In this document: in pieces, positions 6,342-12,186 of the stretch
How positions within the stretch are numbered: position 1 is the stretch's first letter
Layout of the letters: each line of letters opens with the position of its first letter
From: a virus
Length of the DNA: 26,245 bases
Virus record (IMG/VR): IMGVR_UViG_3300032011_000106
Location: 1-26,245 of that record
Reading direction: 5' to 3' (one strand)
Translations under genes and position numbers: made by a program
Notes under the pieces: model-generated
What the model was told of the DNA's origin: nothing
The model's input: only the letters and a program-made list of their open reading frames with translations
Database searches by the model: none

Positions 6342-6380
6342 GTCGCGGACGCGAGGAACAAAGTTCTCCGCGATCGCGAC
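6342..6380 (-). terminator. Strong hairpin with a T-run on the minus strand: candidate terminator of leftward transcripts
   Basis: GTCGCGGACGCGAGGAAC pairs with GTTCTCCGCGATCGCGAC around an AAA loop, giving an 18-position stem with two mismatches. On the minus strand the stem is followed by TTTTTTTATTT, the form of an intrinsic terminator. On the plus strand no T-run follows; instead AGGAG (6381-6385), the ribosome site of the next gene, comes directly after. Flanking genes are all plus strand, so it would stop antisense transcripts, and on plus-strand RNA it may act as a processing or stability hairpin. Confidence 0.55.
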
Positions 6381-6391
6381 AGGAGAAAGAC

Positions 6392-6616
6392 ATGAAAGAA
6401 TATATGAGTGAAGAAACAATAATTGAAATTGTAATGCGTGAAAGTACTCAATCATCTGGCACAGATTTTGATGTATATCTAGACGGCAAATTTATTGACG
6501 GCGGCATAATAGTTGATGTGAAAAACATTCCAGATGTTTTGAATTTTGTTAGTGGAATGATGAAAAATCAATCTAGATATCAGATGAGAGACAAACCAAT
6601 AGAGGCAAAAAAATGA
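6392..6616 (+). CDS. Small early protein of unknown function
   Basis: This 74-residue protein starts MKEYMSEETIIEIVMRES; the middle DFDVYLDGKFIDGGIIVDVK is a likely beta hairpin, followed by a C-terminal helix ending in a basic tail. The family is not recognised. AGGAG lies six bases before the ATG, immediately after the strong hairpin. The next gene starts inside its last codons (AAATGA overlap), so the two are translationally coupled. Confidence 0.65.
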   Translation: MKEYMSEETIIEIVMRESTQSSGTDFDVYLDGKFIDGGIIVDVKNIPDVLNFVSGMMKNQSRYQMRDKPIEAKK

Positions 6617-6792
6617 CAGACCAAATTGTGTGCATGTACATTGGCTTAGGTGCATTTTGTTTTTGTGCTTTAGTCACTGGGCTAGCTATCTATATCTATA
6701 CCCTATGGTCAATTGGCGAATATGAATTCGTTGGGTTCTGGGTTATGAGTTTGTTGATAGCTTTGACAATAACATTCTTAATATATTTTTGA
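6613..6792 (+). CDS. Small two-pass membrane protein
   Basis: This 59-residue protein has two hydrophobic segments, about residues 9-32 (including FCFCALVTGLAIYIYTLW) and 40-59 (FWVMSLLIALTITFLIYF), joined by a short acidic loop GEYE. It has no signal peptide or catalytic residues. It overlaps the preceding stop by four bases (ATGA) and ends ten bases before the next gene. Small early phage membrane proteins often modify the host envelope or block superinfection, but no role can be assigned here. Confidence 0.65.
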   Translation: MTDQIVCMYIGLGAFCFCALVTGLAIYIYTLWSIGEYEFVGFWVMSLLIALTITFLIYF

Positions 6793-6802
6793 GGTAAACA
6801 AA

Positions 6803-7033
6803 ATGAGAAGACCAACGATATACGAAATAAAAAGATTAACAATGGATTCATCGCCTTACTATTTTAGCAAAGCAACTATGCGATTCTTTGGACAAAGGTT
6901 AAAAGACTTTAGAGTACATGCTCTGGACAAAGGCAGATATAAAATCACATGTGATTCCCTGAAGACTGGCTATACGAGTGTAAGATATTTTAACCCTGAT
7001 ACTAATACATTGGATAGAGGTGACGAAGAATGA
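6803..7033 (+). CDS. Conserved small phage protein (YFSKATMRFFGQ...VRYFNP type)
   Basis: This 76-residue protein carries PYYFSKATMRFFGQRLKDF (about 18-36), RYKITCDSLK and a C-terminal TSVRYFNPDTNTL. I recognise this pattern from uncharacterised small proteins of marine phages; a function is not known to me. GAGGTAAAC gives the ribosome site. The stop overlaps the next start (ATGA). Its neighbours are other small early genes. Confidence 0.75.
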   Translation: MRRPTIYEIKRLTMDSSPYYFSKATMRFFGQRLKDFRVHALDKGRYKITCDSLKTGYTSVRYFNPDTNTLDRGDEE

Positions 7034-7506
7034 AAATGAAATACTTGAAAGGTACATTCTTAGAAATTTATAGAGGGCAAAAAGTTTGGCAGACTTACAG
7101 GTTTGACGCATGTTACGACGGCGACACTAGATATTATACTGGTGCGTCTGGACAACCAGCAGACAGGATTGACTTTGGAAGTAAGAGGTATGCTGAATTT
7201 AGAAGAGAACAAAACTATTTTCTTTGGACTGCATTTCATTCTACAAATCCTCATGAAGACAATAGGGATATTAATAATCCTATTCCTATTGTCGACATAA
7301 CTGAGACAGGGTATAAAAGTAATGTCATTACATCTATACCATTGGATTTGCCAGAGCGTGTAGAGTATATGCACGGATACATGATTAAGAAATTATCTAT
7401 TCATAACATAGAGATTATGAAAGATAGGATACCTAAAGAATGTGATTGGCATAAGAACTACGACAAAGTAGAAACATCTGGACAACAAGATTTATTATTA
7501 ATATAG
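7030..7506 (+). CDS. Early protein of unknown function
   Basis: This 158-residue, mixed alpha/beta protein is rich in Tyr and Asp (FDACYDGDTRYYTG, YFLWTAFHSTNPHEDN), with a C-terminal helical part around YMHGYMIKKLSIHNIEI. No family is recognised and no catalytic motif stands out. The ATG at 7030 overlaps the previous stop; a second in-frame ATG at 7036 is possible. It ends shortly before an AGGAG for the next gene. Confidence 0.65.
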   Translation: MKMKYLKGTFLEIYRGQKVWQTYRFDACYDGDTRYYTGASGQPADRIDFGSKRYAEFRREQNYFLWTAFHSTNPHEDNRDINNPIPIVDITETGYKSNVITSIPLDLPERVEYMHGYMIKKLSIHNIEIMKDRIPKECDWHKNYDKVETSGQQDLLLI

Positions 7507-7514
7507 GAGTGATT

Positions 7515-7682
7515 ATGAAGAAAGAAACAATATTGGAATACGGTTCGTTGGACGCACACACTTTGTACGTTGTGTATAAATGGGTTGATAAGTATAAACA
7601 TCTTGGAACAATAAAGAAAAGATTGTCGAAAGCTATATGCGTATCTGATTATTTAATGGAACAACATCACGAGGAAAGATAA
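7515..7682 (+). CDS. Very small protein of unknown function
   Basis: This 55-residue protein starts MKKETILEYGSLDAHTLYVV and is charged throughout, ending EQHHEER. AGGAG lies five bases before the ATG and the next gene begins two bases after the stop, so it is well placed as a real gene. The family is unknown. Confidence 0.6.
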   Translation: MKKETILEYGSLDAHTLYVVYKWVDKYKHLGTIKKRLSKAICVSDYLMEQHHEER

Positions 7683-7684
7683 AA

Positions 7685-8080
7685 ATGGGTAGACTTAAGA
7701 ACATGTTAATAGGTGAAATGGAAAATAAAAAAATAGATCAGTTGGTTAAACCAAATGACTTTGCTAATTTTCACAAGAACAATCCAAAAGTATTTGCTTT
7801 GATTGTCAGATACGCTGATGAATCTGCTAAAAAACGTAACAGATATTCCATTGAGGATATTCTGAGTATCATCAGGTGGCATAGAGATGAAGATACTGTT
7901 GGAGATATATTCAAATTAAACAACAACTACAAAGCGTACTATGGTAGAATGTATATGCAGTACAGAAACAAACCTAAATTTTTTGAGACACGTAATAGTC
8001 TTGCTGACGGCTATGACTTTACTGCTGATATAGAAGTTTATGAAAACTACGTGGAGGTATACAGAACATACGAACTGTAA
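7685..8080 (+). CDS. Conserved phage protein (FHKNNP...RWH...KLNNNYKAYYGR type)
   Basis: This 131-residue protein has FANFHKNNPKVFALIVRYA (about 27-45), then YSIEDILSIIRWHRDEDT, FKLNNNYKAYYGRMYMQY and PKFFETRNSLADG. I recognise this as a widespread uncharacterised family of phages and plasmids with a conserved 'NP', 'RWH', 'NNNY..YYAR' and 'FF..R' order; the sequence suggests a compact helical nucleic-acid-binding fold, which is inference. It has a GAGGAAAG ribosome site. It is the last gene before the structured repeat array, which starts two bases after its stop. Confidence 0.8.
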   Translation: MGRLKNMLIGEMENKKIDQLVKPNDFANFHKNNPKVFALIVRYADESAKKRNRYSIEDILSIIRWHRDEDTVGDIFKLNNNYKAYYGRMYMQYRNKPKFFETRNSLADGYDFTADIEVYENYVEVYRTYEL

Positions 8081-8082
8081 GT

Positions 8083-8124
8083 CTGAGGAGTAAGGTACTG
8101 TTACTCAGCATGTTGGGATAGATA
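8083..8124 (+). repeat. Left half-element of the array
   Basis: A hairpin CTGAG...CTCAG (8083-8108), or alternatively GAGTAA/TTACTC, is followed after seven bases by GGATAGATA (8116-8124). The matching TATCTATCC arm and TTAATGAAT linker are missing on its left, so only the 3' half of the element is present. Confidence 0.5.
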
Positions 8125-8185
8125 TTAATACTGAATGTGTCTTGCAAAGGATTATTGAAATCTAAGTCGAGCTGTTCGTACCTTG

Positions 8186-8243
8186 TATCTATCCTTAATG
8201 AATTACTCATGGGGATATAATGGACATGAGTATGGGATAGATA
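8186..8243 (+). repeat. Complete array element 1 (58 bases)
   Basis: The order is: outer stem TATCTATCC (8186-8194), linker TTAATGAAT (8195-8203), inner stem TACTCATG (8204-8211), 13-base loop, CATGAGTA (8225-8232), linker TG, and outer stem GGATAGATA (8235-8243). All 17 stem pairs are perfect. Confidence 0.7.
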
Positions 8244-8266
8244 GGATGAACGTGGTATCGATATCT

Positions 8267-8327
8267 TATCTATCCTTAATGAATTGTCTAAGTTTATATG
8301 GCTATGTTCTTAGACAGGGGATAGATA
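8267..8327 (+). repeat. Complete array element 2 (61 bases)
   Basis: The order is: outer stem TATCTATCC (8267-8275), linker TTAATGAAT (8276-8284), inner stem TGTCTAAG (8285-8292), 16-base loop, CTTAGACA (8309-8316), linker GG, and outer stem GGATAGATA (8319-8327). The outer stem and first linker are identical to element 1, while the inner stem has a different sequence that still pairs perfectly. Confidence 0.7.
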
Positions 8328-8386
8328 GGTGGTACCGTAAAAAGTGTCAGACTTTTATTAGTCGCTAGCCTTAAGTTACAAAAGCT

Positions 8387-8424
8387 TATCTATCTTTAAT
8401 GAATTCTATACAGGGTGTATAGAA
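8387..8424 (+). repeat. Right half-element of the array
   Basis: TATCTATCT (8387-8395, last base changed), TTAATGAA, then a 9-bp hairpin TTCTATACA-GGG-TGTATAGAA (8404-8424). No GGATAGATA follows. If the first arm pairs with 8319-8327 instead, the changed base makes a G-U pair. Confidence 0.55.
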
Positions 8425-8482
8425 ATAACGAGATGTTATATACCCATGTACTGACATACGTGGGTGTACATCTGGAGCAAAT

Positions 8483-8839
8483 ATGAAAATTGATAGAGTA
8501 ATTATGACGGAAGATTGGCAACCAACCGACAGAATAAAACAAGAGTGCGAAGATAGATTCGGACAGGAGATAGAAATTGAACATGAAGTCGAACAATTTA
8601 AAGACTATTACCTCTCAACTGGAGGAGCTTACGCTAACTGGAATGTCAAATTCAGAGCGTGGTGCAGACAGAATGCAAAATGGAATAGAGAAAGAAATAC
8701 TAGAATCAATACCGAAACTGTTTCGGAACAAAGAAACCGTATGTCTGGAATCATTGACCAAAGAAATGGAAAAACAAATACAGAAGAGGAGCATAATAAA
8801 ATTAGAATACAACACAAACATATCAAAAGTGTTTCATGA
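8483..8839 (+). CDS. DnaT-like replication protein (primosome / helicase-loading type)
   Basis: This 118-residue protein carries, at residues about 33-68, HEVEQFKDYYLSTGGAYANW followed by NVKFRAWCRQNAKW. That is the 'F.DYW....G...W...WR.W.R' pattern found in the C-terminal domain of DnaT and of many phage replication proteins, which binds single-stranded DNA and helps load the helicase. The first 30 residues include a Trp/Asp-rich part TEDWQPTDRIKQECEDRFG. GGAG and the ATG lie directly after the repeat array. The last 55 codons overlap the next gene in another frame; the tail is low-complexity and may be less constrained. It is shorter than DnaT, so it may work with the next protein. Confidence 0.65.
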   Translation: MKIDRVIMTEDWQPTDRIKQECEDRFGQEIEIEHEVEQFKDYYLSTGGAYANWNVKFRAWCRQNAKWNRERNTRINTETVSEQRNRMSGIIDQRNGKTNTEEEHNKIRIQHKHIKSVS

Positions 8840-9191
8840 AATGAAAAAACTGTTGACTGATAAATCAGACGGACATATTGCTTTGTGTTTACAGACTGTA
8901 GCTGAAACATTTCAAGTAAAGATACCTACGGATTTAGGATTGCATATGTACTTCGAAGTCTTAAATAAATATCCAAACTTTATTATGTCTGATGTTATGA
9001 GAGATGTTGTAGCTAATTATAAATATGCAAGGTTACCTATACCAAGCGAGTTCGTACAAAAGTGTGAACCAATACACAAACAACATAGCTCATGGTACAT
9101 ATCTAAATTGCAGATTGTCTGCACATATGAGAATCATCTGGTCAATGGGTTTCCAGTAAATAAATATTTAAAGGAGTATAACAATGGATAG
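8673..9191 (+). CDS. Replication protein, probable helicase-loader-type partner
   Basis: With the ATG at 8673 this protein has 172 residues. The N-terminal part is charged and coiled-coil-like (LESLTKEMEKQIQKRS). The C-terminal half contains LGLHMYFEVLNKYPNFIMSD and VVANYKYARLPIPSEFVQ, matching the 'Y...L..YP...L..A...VV..YKY.RLP.P.E' pattern of phage replication/helicase-loader proteins. The start is uncertain: the frame is open from 8577, with other ATGs at 8643 and 8841, and none has a strong ribosome site. Starts before about 8670 would overlap the conserved part of the DnaT-like gene. It overlaps the following exonuclease by eight bases. Confidence 0.6.
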   Translation: MQNGIEKEILESIPKLFRNKETVCLESLTKEMEKQIQKRSIIKLEYNTNISKVFHEMKKLLTDKSDGHIALCLQTVAETFQVKIPTDLGLHMYFEVLNKYPNFIMSDVMRDVVANYKYARLPIPSEFVQKCEPIHKQHSSWYISKLQIVCTYENHLVNGFPVNKYLKEYNNG

Positions 9192-10017
9192 AACAAAAGG
9201 CATAGGTGGGTCAGACGCTAACAAAATTTATAATGGCGACTGGCTTGACTTAAACAGAATCAAACGTGGCATAGCTGAACCTGAAGATTTGTCATGGGTT
9301 GTACCAGTACAGATTGGTATCGCTACAGAAAAACTAAACCTAGATTTTATGGCACATGATTTAGGAGTTACATACAAACAATCAATTGATCTTCCACAAC
9401 ATGAGTTTATGACTGGGCAAATGGACGCTATAACATCTGGCGGAATACCTGTTGAGTGTAAACATACTCATGATAGGCGTGATATTTATTCTATTGCAGA
9501 ACAATATCATGCACAACTGAATCACTACATGATGTTATTTAATCATACAGTAGACAATGGTACACACCCATTAGCTACAAAGAAGATTGACTACATGATA
9601 TTAAGTGTAATCTTTGGTAATGCAAAACATGAATCAATGACAGTAGATATTGATACTGCATTTTGTAATGAGCTTTACAAAAGAGAAAAAGCTTTTTGGT
9701 ACTACGTAGAAAAAAATGAAGACCCAACAGGGTTTGATATCTTTGATGACAAGACACCAAAAAATATTATATTAAATGGCATGAGAACTATTGACTATAC
9801 AGAAAATAAACAATGGGAATCAGTAGCTAAAGAATATAAGAAATGTAAACAGCGTGTAAAAGAAGTAGAACTTAGCACACCAGAGTACAGAAAAACAAAA
9901 GAACTCAATGATGAGCTAAAGTCTATGATTGAAAACGATGTAAGGAAAGTAACTGGTCATGGTATATCAGCTACTAGAAACAAAAGAAACTCAATAGTGA
10001 TAACTATTGATAAATAA
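9184..10017 (+). CDS. YqaJ / lambda-exonuclease-type recombination nuclease
   Basis: This 277-residue protein is a PD-(D/E)XK exonuclease that resects double-stranded ends 5'-3' to give 3' single strands for annealing. Motifs seen are GIGGSDA (6-12), a conserved Glu in IATEK, Asp81 in GQMDA, Glu91 and Lys93 in VECKH (the D...ExK catalytic core), and Gln111 with His114 in YHAQLNHYMML. The C-terminal third is helical and charged. AGGAG precedes the ATG. It is followed by the annealing-type gene, the usual exonuclease/annealing-protein pair of phage recombination systems. Confidence 0.9.
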   Translation: MDRTKGIGGSDANKIYNGDWLDLNRIKRGIAEPEDLSWVVPVQIGIATEKLNLDFMAHDLGVTYKQSIDLPQHEFMTGQMDAITSGGIPVECKHTHDRRDIYSIAEQYHAQLNHYMMLFNHTVDNGTHPLATKKIDYMILSVIFGNAKHESMTVDIDTAFCNELYKREKAFWYYVEKNEDPTGFDIFDDKTPKNIILNGMRTIDYTENKQWESVAKEYKKCKQRVKEVELSTPEYRKTKELNDELKSMIENDVRKVTGHGISATRNKRNSIVITIDK

Positions 10018-10036
10018 ATGTTAGGAGTATAATAAT

Positions 10037-10669
10037 ATGAGTAATCAAAATATTGAAAATATCACACTTGAACAAGTCAATCAATTGATAAATGAAGTAG
10101 ATATAGTAAGAAAAAAGAGTGGCGTTGACTTCCGTGGAAAGAACTATTCTATGGTTGTTGATAGAGTATTAACATTCAGAAAAGCATTTGGTTGGGAATA
10201 TGGTATTGAAACCAGAGTAATTCCAGAACTAACTGTCGACAATATTGTAGCCGTTGGTTGTTATGTCAAAGATTCAGAGGGCAGAATTGTAGGTAGTGGA
10301 CTTGCATATGAGCATAAAAACAACGGACCAGTAAATAAATTATCAGCTTTGGAAAACTGCGAGACATCAGCAATAGGTAGAGCGTTAGCTTCTATGGGGT
10401 TAGCTGGCGGAGAGTATGCTTCTGGAGATGAAATTAATGGAATAGAAGATAAAGACCATGCTCTCTGGAGAGATGAGTTTCCTCTTGGTCTGATGAGTGT
10501 ACTTACTGCTACGGAAGTTATGAGCGATAAAGAGTTCATGAAATTTAGCAATGACGGACAACAAAAAATATGGTTTTGCAAATATTTAGGTCAAGCAGAA
10601 GTTGATCACTATATAAAAATTGCAGAAGAAAGAAAAGAAAAACTAATCAAACAACAGGAGAAAAAATGA
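10037..10669 (+). CDS. Putative single-strand annealing / recombination protein
   Basis: This 210-residue protein has a core with a beta-strand region (RGKNYSMVVDRVLTFRKAFG, VAVGCYVKDSEGRIVGSGLA) followed by NKLSALENCETSAIGRAL and SMGLAGGEYASGDEI. The 'ALENCETSA.GRAL...G..GGEYAS..E' signature is common in phage proteins encoded next to exonucleases and SSB, thought to be Rad52/ERF-like annealing proteins. Its place between YqaJ exonuclease and SSB strongly supports that role. The last 40 residues are charged and may contact SSB. AGGAG lies nine bases before the ATG; the stop overlaps the next start (ATGA). Confidence 0.7.
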   Translation: MSNQNIENITLEQVNQLINEVDIVRKKSGVDFRGKNYSMVVDRVLTFRKAFGWEYGIETRVIPELTVDNIVAVGCYVKDSEGRIVGSGLAYEHKNNGPVNKLSALENCETSAIGRALASMGLAGGEYASGDEINGIEDKDHALWRDEFPLGLMSVLTATEVMSDKEFMKFSNDGQQKIWFCKYLGQAEVDHYIKIAEERKEKLIKQQEKK

Positions 10670-11022
10670 AGATAAGCGAAAGCATAACAATGGAAGACAG
10701 TAACTATAAAAACCAATCATATCTAATAAGCTTTAAATACAGAGATGAAGATTGGGCTATTGTAGACGCACACTTTACATACGATACAGTTTATGTAGAA
10801 GAATTAGAAAGGTTAGAGACTGAATGGGACAACGAACCAATGTTAACTATTGTTCATCTAGAAAGTAAAACTTCATATCATGTATTCGTTGATGATGTAG
10901 AAGTATACGATAATCATTATGTAAACACAGATAATTTAATTGATTGTTTATTGACAAAATTGAAAGATGAATGCTTTAAACATGTTGTATTAAATGTAGT
11001 AGAAAAGGAGGAAAGTAAATGA
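10666..11022 (+). CDS. Acidic small protein of unknown function in the recombination operon
   Basis: This 118-residue, acidic protein has many aromatic/beta-like stretches (YLISFKYRDEDWAIVDAHF, SYHVFVDDVEVYDNHYV) and a C-terminal helix. No family is recognised. It overlaps its upstream neighbour by four bases and its stop overlaps the SSB start (ATGA), so it is made together with the recombination proteins. An accessory or DNA-mimic role is conceivable from its acidity, but that is only inference. Confidence 0.7.
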   Translation: MKISESITMEDSNYKNQSYLISFKYRDEDWAIVDAHFTYDTVYVEELERLETEWDNEPMLTIVHLESKTSYHVFVDDVEVYDNHYVNTDNLIDCLLTKLKDECFKHVVLNVVEKEESK

Positions 11023-11420
11023 GCTACGCTAAAATAATATTAAGTGGAAACATGGGCAAAGGTGCCGAGTTTAAAGAAACTAAATCAGGTACTGGTTATC
11101 TAAAGTTTAGTATTGCAGTCAATCAATGGGACAGTAGTGCTAAAGAAGAGAAACCCTCATGGTTTAATTGTCAAATGTGGGACAACAAACAAGGTAATAG
11201 ACTTGATAGAATCAGACCCTATTTGGAGGGCGAATCTAACAAAGGTAAGAAACTTGTAATAGACGGAACACCTAGTATCTGGCAAGACAAAGAGGGTAAT
11301 AACGTATTGACTGTCAAAGTAATTGAAATAGATTTTGGTCCAAAAGATCAAACTAAAGAAGTCAAACAAGTTACTGAAAGTATCAATGAAGTATTTAATG
11401 GAGAGGAGCCACCGTTCTAA
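11019..11420 (+). CDS. ssb: Single-stranded DNA-binding protein (OB fold)
   Basis: This 133-residue protein has the classical SSB OB-fold sequence: AKIILSGNMGKGAEFKET, YLKFSIAVNQWD, WFNCQMWD, then LVIDGTPSIWQDKEGN and LTVKVIEIDFG. The C-terminal tip EEPPF resembles the DDIPF-type tip that docks partner proteins. It coats single strands made by the nearby exonuclease and at replication forks. A strong AAGGAGG site precedes the ATG. The stop overlaps the next gene (TAATG). It is shorter than typical bacterial SSB, with only a brief linker. Confidence 0.92.
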   Translation: MSYAKIILSGNMGKGAEFKETKSGTGYLKFSIAVNQWDSSAKEEKPSWFNCQMWDNKQGNRLDRIRPYLEGESNKGKKLVIDGTPSIWQDKEGNNVLTVKVIEIDFGPKDQTKEVKQVTESINEVFNGEEPPF

Positions 11421-11650
11421 TGATAGAAATTAATGGAAAATGGCTTACGGAAAATCAAAACAAAGTATTGCTATTTGTTAATGAATACATTGACAAGCAC
11501 GGCTTTAGTCCAACAGTACTTGAAGTAGCCAAACATATGGATTTTAGATACAGAAGTCAGGCACAAATTGTTATAGAAAGATTGTGTCATTATGGTTTTC
11601 TAACAAAGAACAAAGACTTTAGTGTAAGAAATCTAGAAAAAGTTGAATAA
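11420..11650 (+). CDS. LexA-type winged-helix DNA-binding protein, no protease domain
   Basis: This 76-residue protein corresponds to the N-terminal DNA-binding domain of LexA: LTENQNKVLLFVNEYIDKHG, FSPTVLEVAKHMDF, SQAQIVIERLCHYGFLT. The LexA Ser/Lys autocleavage domain is absent, so it cannot self-cleave. It could regulate the phage operons (the 18-base palindrome at 5216 is one possible target) or interfere with host SOS control; both are inference. Its ATG uses the last A of the SSB stop, with GAGGAG about 11 bases upstream. Confidence 0.8.
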   Translation: MIEINGKWLTENQNKVLLFVNEYIDKHGFSPTVLEVAKHMDFRYRSQAQIVIERLCHYGFLTKNKDFSVRNLEKVE

Positions 11651-11660
11651 AAAGAAAGAA

Positions 11661-11951
11661 ATGCAAAACGTTTACAGACGCCAATCAGAGTATGGTTGTG
11701 TAGTCTGTAGGCGTTATAGTCTAACGCAGAAAACAAGGACAGAAATACACCATTTAAGGGCTTCTATGGGCATGTCTCAGCGTAATGTAAAATGTATACC
11801 ACTATGTACCGAACATCATAGGGGTAATACAGGTTTCCATGGTATGGGTAGGCGTAGTTTTGAAAAGATGTTTTGCTCTGAATTAGAACTATTGAAATGG
11901 TATGAGCAAGAGACAGGCGACGTCGTTGACTGGACTATTTTTGAAAAGTAA
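11661..11951 (+). CDS. Ref-like HNH nuclease (RecA-dependent type)
   Basis: With the ATG at 11661 this protein has 96 residues. It shows a CxxC pair (GCVVCRR), TEIHHLR, a second CxxxC with CIPLCTEHHRG, and GFHGMGRRSFEKMF. This arrangement, a zinc-binding HNH domain followed by 'GFHG.GR.....F', is that of the Ref family (phage P1), which cuts DNA within RecA filaments to make double-strand breaks. An alternative TTG at 11643 adds six residues but overlaps the previous stop; neither start has a good ribosome site. It is the last plus-strand gene and ends ten bases from the convergent operon, with no clear terminator. Confidence 0.8.
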   Translation: MQNVYRRQSEYGCVVCRRYSLTQKTRTEIHHLRASMGMSQRNVKCIPLCTEHHRGNTGFHGMGRRSFEKMFCSELELLKWYEQETGDVVDWTIFEK

Positions 11952-11961
11952 TAATCAAATA

Positions 11962-12186
11962 TTATCTTAAAGGGTTGTCTGACCTAGCTTTAATCTCATC
12001 TACTTTAGCTTTCAATACTGCTATTTCTGCTTTGTTGATAGCTATATCCTGTTCCAGAGGTTTGATGTCCGGCGCAGACCGTGATTCAACTACATCAAGT
12101 CTTGTTATTAATTGCCCTTGGTAAACGAACAGCCCAGCTATCGTAATCACCAATCCTATGCCAGTAGCTATAGTTTTAATATCCAC
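11962..12186 (-). CDS. Small membrane protein with coiled coil (lysis-type candidate)
   Basis: This 74-residue protein has one N-terminal membrane segment (about 6-22, IATGIGLVITIAGLFVY), then a hydrophilic heptad-like region (DIAINKAEIAVLKAKVDEIK). This topology fits an i-spanin-like or holin-accessory protein, but it is shorter than usual spanins. It overlaps the end of the large secreted-protein gene by 11 bases and ends the minus-strand operon. Function is inferred only from topology and place. Confidence 0.65.
   Translation of the reverse strand: MDIKTIATGIGLVITIAGLFVYQGQLITRLDVVESRSAPDIKPLEQDIAINKAEIAVLKAKVDEIKARSDNPLR

Larger units (their letters stand above)
8083..8473 (+). repeat. 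Array of structured repeat elements with unique spacers
   Basis: This 400-base gene-free stretch is almost wholly made of inverted repeats. Six copies of a 9-mer alternate in orientation: GGATAGATA at 8116, 8235 and 8319, TATCTATCC at 8186 and 8267, and a one-base variant at 8387. Each right-hand copy is followed by TTAATGAATT. Two complete elements (8186-8243, 8267-8327) and two half-elements are separated by unrelated spacers of 61, 23 and 59 bases. A final dyad AGATGT/ACATCT (8431-8473) with inner ACCCA/TGGGT precedes GGAG and the ATG of the DnaT-like gene. Its position suggests a replication origin, primosome assembly site or leader RNA. No known element is recognised. Confidence 0.75.

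Noticed and set aside
6899-7374. Minus-strand frames of 70 and 104 codons under the early genes
   Set aside because: They are antisense to well-packed plus-strand genes that have ribosome sites and ATGA junctions.
8083-8473. CRISPR array
   Set aside because: Repeats are 9-19 bases, alternate in orientation, and the spacers differ widely in length; there are no cas genes.
8083-8473. Invertible (shufflon-like) DNA segments
   Set aside because: The inverted 9-mers are short, no recombinase is present, and the spacers contain no coding sequence to switch.
11940-11975. Terminator between the convergent operons
   Set aside because: Only a weak AT-only dyad (ATAAT/ATTAT) is seen, without a GC stem, so no terminator is called.
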